56,204 nt of DNA from Oscillospiraceae bacterium. GTDB lineage: Bacteria > Bacillota > Clostridia > Oscillospirales > Oscillospiraceae. Position numbers and translations under genes: made by a program. The DNA lies in the NCBI GenBank assembly GCA_022795735.1, contig JAAWHG010000013.1:1-56204 (forward strand), read 5' to 3'. Under the pieces are notes generated by a model. The model was given only the letters and a program-made list of their open reading frames with translations, had not been told where the DNA came from and made no database searches. Positions 52,370 through 56,204 of the stretch are shown piece after piece. Every line of letters starts with the position of its first letter. Positions within the stretch are counted from its first letter, which is position 1.

Positions 52370-53907
52370 TGGCGACCATTGTCAGAAAAGAAACCCTGCT
52401 GAACGTCTCTACCAGCCCGCACGTGCGAAGTTCGCTGAGCACCCGCCGGGTCATGCTGGACGTGATTATCTCCCTCCTCCCGGCGGCGGTGCTGGGCGTC
52501 GTCAACCTGGGGGTGCCGGCGCTGATGGTTATCGCGGCCTCCATTGTGGCCGCCGTGGCCTCTGAGGTGGTCTTCTGCGTGGTGACCAAGCGGAAGCAGA
52601 CTGCCGGCGACCTGAGCGCGGTGGTCACCGGCCTGCTGCTGGCCCTCTGCCTGCCCGCGTCGGTGCCGCTGTACATCCCGGTTTTGGGCGCGGTGTTTGC
52701 GATTCTATTTGTCAAGTGCTTTTTCGGCGGGCTTGGCAAAAATATCATGAACCCCGCCTTGGTTGGCCGCTGCTTCCTCCTCATCGCTTTCGGCGCGGCC
52801 ATGACCTCCTACTCCATCAACGGCGTTACGTCGGCTACCCCGCTGGCGATGGTCAACGCCGGCGAGACGGTTGAATTGCTGGACGTCTTCCTCGGCCGGA
52901 CCAGCGGCTGCATCGGCAACTCTGCGCTCGGACTGCTCATCGGCGGAGCCTATCTGCTGCTTCGCAGGGGCATCACCTGGGAGATTCCTGTCATTTCCAT
53001 CCTCTCCTTCGCCCTGTTCGTCGGCATCTTCGGCGCGGGCGGCTTTGACCCGGTGAACTTGGGGATTCAGGTCTGCGGCGGCGGTATCCTGCTCGGAAGC
53101 ATCTTTATGGCGACCGATCCCGTGACCTGCCCCGTGACCAGTGGGGGACAGATGATTTTCGGCCTCCTGGTCGGCGTTCTGGCCGGGCTGTTCCGCGTCA
53201 AGGGGACGGCGGCCGACTCGGTCAGCTACGCCATCATCATGTCCAACATGCTTGTTCCCTTCATTGATATGCTCATGATTCCCAAGCCCTACGCCTACCG
53301 GGCCAAGAAAGAAAAATCCGGATTTCCCAAGGCTGCCCTTGTGCTGGCGGTTATCGCGCTGGTGTCCGGTCTGGCCCTTAGCGCCCTGTATACCATGACC
53401 AAGGAGAATATCGCCGCTCAGCAGCTGGCGGCAAAGGAAGCCTCCTATCGCGAGGTGTGCCCCACCGCGCAGAGCTTTGACGCCGAGGCCCTCCAGGCCA
53501 AGGTGGACGCTCTCGACGGCCAAATCTACGGCGGCGGCGCGTTTGGCAAGGCCTATATCAACGAAGCTATTGTCGGCAAGGACAGCTCGGGCAATGACGC
53601 TGGCTATGTCATCAGCGCCACCAGCGGCGACGGCTACAAGGGCAATGTCACAATGTCTGTGGGCATCGCTCCCGACGGAACCATTACCGGCCTTGCCTAC
53701 ACCCAGATCAACGAGTCCCCCGGCCTGGGCATGGAGTGCGACAAGCCCGCCTTTAAAGACCAGTTTGCCGGTCTGAGCGGCAGCGTGGCCCTGACCAAGG
53801 ACGGCGGCGGCATCAACCAGGTGTCGGGCGCGACCTTCTCGTCTAGGGCGACCACCAACGCAGTCAGCGCGGCTTTGGACTTCTACGCGCAGAATATTGC
53901 GAAATAA
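52369..53907 (+). CDS. RnfD-RnfG fusion
   Basis: A 512-aa protein combining two Rnf subunits. Residues 1 to about 312 are RnfD: eight or more helices and the covalent FMN site TSATPLA with Thr157. Residues about 315-512 are RnfG: one helix at about 320-342, then an extracytoplasmic FMN-binding domain ending in VSGATFSS with Thr489 as the flavin ester residue. No separate rnfG exists between it and rnfE. The reading frame is continuous, with no stop or frameshift at the junction near PKPYAYRAKKEKSGF. Both modules are intact, so the fusion should function. Confidence 0.93.
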   Translation: MATIVRKETLLNVSTSPHVRSSLSTRRVMLDVIISLLPAAVLGVVNLGVPALMVIAASIVAAVASEVVFCVVTKRKQTAGDLSAVVTGLLLALCLPASVPLYIPVLGAVFAILFVKCFFGGLGKNIMNPALVGRCFLLIAFGAAMTSYSINGVTSATPLAMVNAGETVELLDVFLGRTSGCIGNSALGLLIGGAYLLLRRGITWEIPVISILSFALFVGIFGAGGFDPVNLGIQVCGGGILLGSIFMATDPVTCPVTSGGQMIFGLLVGVLAGLFRVKGTAADSVSYAIIMSNMLVPFIDMLMIPKPYAYRAKKEKSGFPKAALVLAVIALVSGLALSALYTMTKENIAAQQLAAKEASYREVCPTAQSFDAEALQAKVDALDGQIYGGGAFGKAYINEAIVGKDSSGNDAGYVISATSGDGYKGNVTMSVGIAPDGTITGLAYTQINESPGLGMECDKPAFKDQFAGLSGSVALTKDGGGINQVSGATFSSRATTNAVSAALDFYAQNIAK

Positions 53908-53921
53908 GGAGGGAAGACAGT

Positions 53922-54599
53922 ATGAACCCCTATGTGGAACGGATTAAAAACGGTCTCATCACCGAGAACCCCTGCCTTGTCCTGATGCTGGGCATGTGTC
54001 CCACCCTCGCGGTCACAACCTCGGCGACCAACGGTTTCGGCATGGGCCTGTCCACTATGGCAGTGCTGGTGATGGGCAACTTCCTCATCTCCCTGCTCCG
54101 CAAGGCCATTCCGGACAGCGTCCGCCTCCCCGCCTTTATCGTCGTGGTGGCCTCGCTGGTCACGGTGGTCGAGCTGGTCACCCAGGCCTATATCCCCGAT
54201 TTGTACGCCTCCCTCGGCCTTTATATCCCGCTGATCGTCGTCAACTGCATCATCCTGGGCCGCGCCGAGGCCTACGCCTCCAAAAACCCGCCGCTGCTGT
54301 CCATCTTCGACGGCATCGGCATGGGGCTTGGATTTACCGCCGCGCTCGTGATTCTCGGCCTGGTGCGCGAGCTGCTGGGCGCGGGAACGGCCTTCGGTGT
54401 TCCGGTTCTCCCGGCCTCCTATCCCAACATCGCCATCTTTATTATGGCGCCCGGCGCGTTTGTTATTATGGCCCTCGTAGTGGCCGTTATGAACGCCCTG
54501 CGTATCAAAACCCGTGCCAATGAGATTGTCGAGGGCTGCGACGGCTGCTGCGCCCACTGCGCCAGCCGGTGCCACAGTGAGGAGGCGAAGGAATCGTGA
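53922..54599 (+). CDS. rnfE: Rnf complex subunit E
   Basis: A 225-aa six-helix membrane subunit, the homologue and partner of RnfA. NPCLVLMLGMCPTLAVTTSA near the N-terminus and LIVVNCIILGRAEAYA in the middle hold the conserved Cys that bind an in-membrane iron-sulfur cluster. An unusual cytosolic or outer tail carries five further Cys (206, 209, 210, 213, 217). AAGGAGGG precedes ATG 53922, and its TGA overlaps the GTG of rnfA. Confidence 0.95.
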   Translation: MNPYVERIKNGLITENPCLVLMLGMCPTLAVTTSATNGFGMGLSTMAVLVMGNFLISLLRKAIPDSVRLPAFIVVVASLVTVVELVTQAYIPDLYASLGLYIPLIVVNCIILGRAEAYASKNPPLLSIFDGIGMGLGFTAALVILGLVRELLGAGTAFGVPVLPASYPNIAIFIMAPGAFVIMALVVAVMNALRIKTRANEIVEGCDGCCAHCASRCHSEEAKES

Positions 54600-55180
54600 A
54601 CAATACCAGTCTGATTACCATTATCATCACCTCTGCCCTGGTCAACAATGTCATTCTCAGCCAGTTCCTGGGCATCTGTTCCTTCTTGGGCGTGTCCCGG
54701 CAAATTAAGACCTCCTTTAGCCTGGGCTGCGCGGTCATCTTTGTTATGGCCATCGCCTCGGCTGTCGCCAGCCTGCTCTATGACTTCGTACTTGCTCCCC
54801 TCGACCTTGCGTATCTGCAAACCATCGTCTTTATCCTGGTCATCGCCGCTCTGGTTCAGATCGTCGAGATGTTCCTCAAAAAGACCTCTCCCGGCCTCTA
54901 CCAGGCTCTGGGCATCTATCTGCCGCTGATTACCACCAACTGCGCCGTTTTGGGTGTGGCCCTCAACAACGTGACCAGCACCTACAACCTCGCGCAGAGC
55001 GTGGTGAACGGCGTCGCCACGGCGGCGGGCTACACCCTGGCGATTGTTCTGCTGGCCGGTATCCGCTCCCAGATCGACGAGGAAGCGGTCCCTGGTCCGT
55101 TCAAAGGCGCGCCCATCGTCCTGCTCAGCGCCGCCCTGATGGCCATTGCTTTCATGGGCTTCAGCGGCATCGCGCTGTAA
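54596..55180 (+). CDS. rnfA: Rnf complex subunit A
   Basis: A 194-aa six-helix membrane subunit. NNVILSQFLGICSFLGVS near the N-terminus and LITTNCAVLGVALNN hold the paired Cys segments that share a cluster with RnfE. It starts with GTG 54596 overlapping the rnfE stop. It is 12 bp before rnfB. Confidence 0.96.
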   Translation: MNNTSLITIIITSALVNNVILSQFLGICSFLGVSRQIKTSFSLGCAVIFVMAIASAVASLLYDFVLAPLDLAYLQTIVFILVIAALVQIVEMFLKKTSPGLYQALGIYLPLITTNCAVLGVALNNVTSTYNLAQSVVNGVATAAGYTLAIVLLAGIRSQIDEEAVPGPFKGAPIVLLSAALMAIAFMGFSGIAL

Positions 55181-55192
55181 GGAGGTACAGGA

Positions 55193-56005
55193 ATGGAAAT
55201 TTTAATTGCTACATTAGTGGTTACCGCCCTCGGCCTGGTGGTCGGCGTCGCCCTGGTCCTGACCGAGAAGAAGTTCCACGTTGAGGTTGACGAGCGCGTC
55301 AGCCGCGTTCGCGACCTTCTCCCCGGCAACAACTGCGGCGCCTGCGGCTACGCGGGCTGCGACGCCATGGCCGCTGTTATCGTCAGCCGTGACGCGCCGG
55401 TCTACGCCTGCCCGGTGTGCTCCAATGACGCCGTGGCTGCCATCGGCAAGATCATGGGCGTCGAGGCCGGTCCTGCCGACAAGCGGGTTGCCTTTGTCCG
55501 CTGCGCGGGTACGTGTGAGAAGACCACCGTCCGCGCCGCCTACGTTGGCGTCAACGACTGCCGGGCCGCCGCGATGGCAGGACTGATGATCGGCGAGTGC
55601 TCCTACGGCTGCATCGGCCTTGGCTCCTGCGCCAAGGTGTGTACCGTCAACGCTATCAAAATCCGCCAAGGCGTTGCGTCGGTGGATACCGAGGTCTGCA
55701 TCGGCTGCGCCCTGTGCAACAAGGCGTGCCCCAACGGCCTCATCAAGATGACGCCCGCAAAAAAGCGCTACGCTGTTCCCTGTCATAACGAGGACAAGGG
55801 CGCGCAGGTCAAGAAGGTCTGCTCAGCGGGCTGCATCGGTTGCGGCGCTTGCGTCAAGGTGTGCGAGACCGGGGCGATCTCGGTGGAGAACAACCGGGCC
55901 CGCATTGATTACGCCAAGTGTACCGCCTGCGGCAAATGTGCCGAAAAGTGCCCGACTAAGATTATCCGTCCCTTCCATCATGGGGCGGCGGTCAAGGGCG
56001 CGTAG
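55193..56005 (+). CDS. rnfB: Rnf complex subunit B
   Basis: A 270-aa ferredoxin-accepting subunit. A membrane helix at about 3-24 anchors it. CGACGYAGCDAMA with the later ACPVC supplies the Fe-S (Fer4-like) domain. Three or more [4Fe-4S] motifs follow (CIGCALCNKACP, CIGCGACVKVCE, CTACGKCAEKCP), preceded by a CxxxxC pattern in GECSYGCIGLGSCAKVC. AAGGAGG precedes ATG 55193. It ends the rnf operon. Confidence 0.96.
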   Translation: MEILIATLVVTALGLVVGVALVLTEKKFHVEVDERVSRVRDLLPGNNCGACGYAGCDAMAAVIVSRDAPVYACPVCSNDAVAAIGKIMGVEAGPADKRVAFVRCAGTCEKTTVRAAYVGVNDCRAAAMAGLMIGECSYGCIGLGSCAKVCTVNAIKIRQGVASVDTEVCIGCALCNKACPNGLIKMTPAKKRYAVPCHNEDKGAQVKKVCSAGCIGCGACVKVCETGAISVENNRARIDYAKCTACGKCAEKCPTKIIRPFHHGAAVKGA

Positions 56006-56032
56006 GGTTGCTCTAAAAAATATTCATTGTTG

Positions 56033-56067
56033 GTCCGCCGGGTTCTCGGAGCCCGGCGGACTTTCTT
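56033..56067 (+). terminator. Terminator of rnf operon
   Basis: GTCCGCCGGG (56033-56042) and CCCGGCGGAC (56052-56061) form a perfect 10-bp stem followed by TTTCTT. Confidence 0.88.
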
Positions 56068-56204
56068 GCGGCGGGCGCAGGTAGAAAAGGGGGGCACGGC
56101 AAACCGGAATTTGAATACCACGATTTTATGAGCGTCTATTGCTCACCGTGGGTTTTCAATAAAATCCTCCAAAAGCCTTGAAAACAAAGGATTTTTCACA
56201 GTGT

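Overview
The window reads as chromosome of a GC-rich, strictly anaerobic, spore-forming member of the Clostridia, most like the Oscillospiraceae group. This rests on spmA/spmB, an AbrB-type regulator, a complete Rnf operon, an XrtG-type exosortase locus, a clostridial-style purine operon (PurO-type cyclohydrolase with stand-alone AICAR transformylase, single-chain PurL) and Gram-positive promoters with 17-bp spacing. The genus cannot be fixed from sequence reading alone.

Layout. 1-4.9 kb: a relatively AT-rich dGTPase-like gene, a stack of palindromes, tRNA-Leu(CAG), a four-cluster polyferredoxin, a repeat lipoprotein colliding tail-to-tail with a phosphatase-acetyltransferase gene, and a small membrane protein. 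4.9-8.6 kb: murD-ispD-ispF, then divergent rnpB and a second structured RNA that looks like 6S RNA. 8.6-16.5 kb: an SLH/L,D-transpeptidase, feoA-feoB, a CheC-like phosphatase, spmA-spmB, an AbrB-like regulator and two tiny proteins. 16.5-26.4 kb: one six-gene minus-strand operon, the exosortase G locus. It holds a secreted substrate with a C-terminal sorting tail, the exosortase, a glycosyltransferase fused to a phosphoglycerol-transferase domain, a two-helix membrane protein, a QueD-like protein without the catalytic Cys, and a large PTPS-related membrane protein. 26.6-29.1 kb: galE, a GNAT, and azlC with an azlD cut by an in-frame TAG. 29.3-42 kb: a ten-gene purine/GMP operon purE-C-F-M-N-O-AICARFT-D-L-guaB, closed by a 19-bp bidirectional terminator against metG. 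44-44.6 kb: remnants of a toxin-antitoxin-like module. 44.6-50.6 kb: a secreted GH5 glucanase, then an operon of FkbH, acyl carrier protein, MBOAT and SGNH protein. 50.7-56 kb: rnfC-D/G-E-A-B behind a structured leader.

How it fits together. The purine operon would carry PRPP to GMP, apart from PurB and GuaA, which are not here. Rnf couples ferredoxin oxidation to NAD+ reduction and ion export. Two envelope systems stand out. The exosortase G locus predicts a protein cleaved and linked to a membrane glycan or lipid made by the GT2-phosphoglycerol-transferase fusion. The FkbH-ACP-MBOAT-SGNH operon is laid out like dlt, but FkbH predicts a three-carbon glycerate-derived acyl group as cargo. Both are predictions from domain content and gene order. 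The strongest oddities are the missing PurF nucleophile, the RnfD-RnfG fusion, the nonsense codon in azlD and the collided gene pair at 2.9-4.5 kb.
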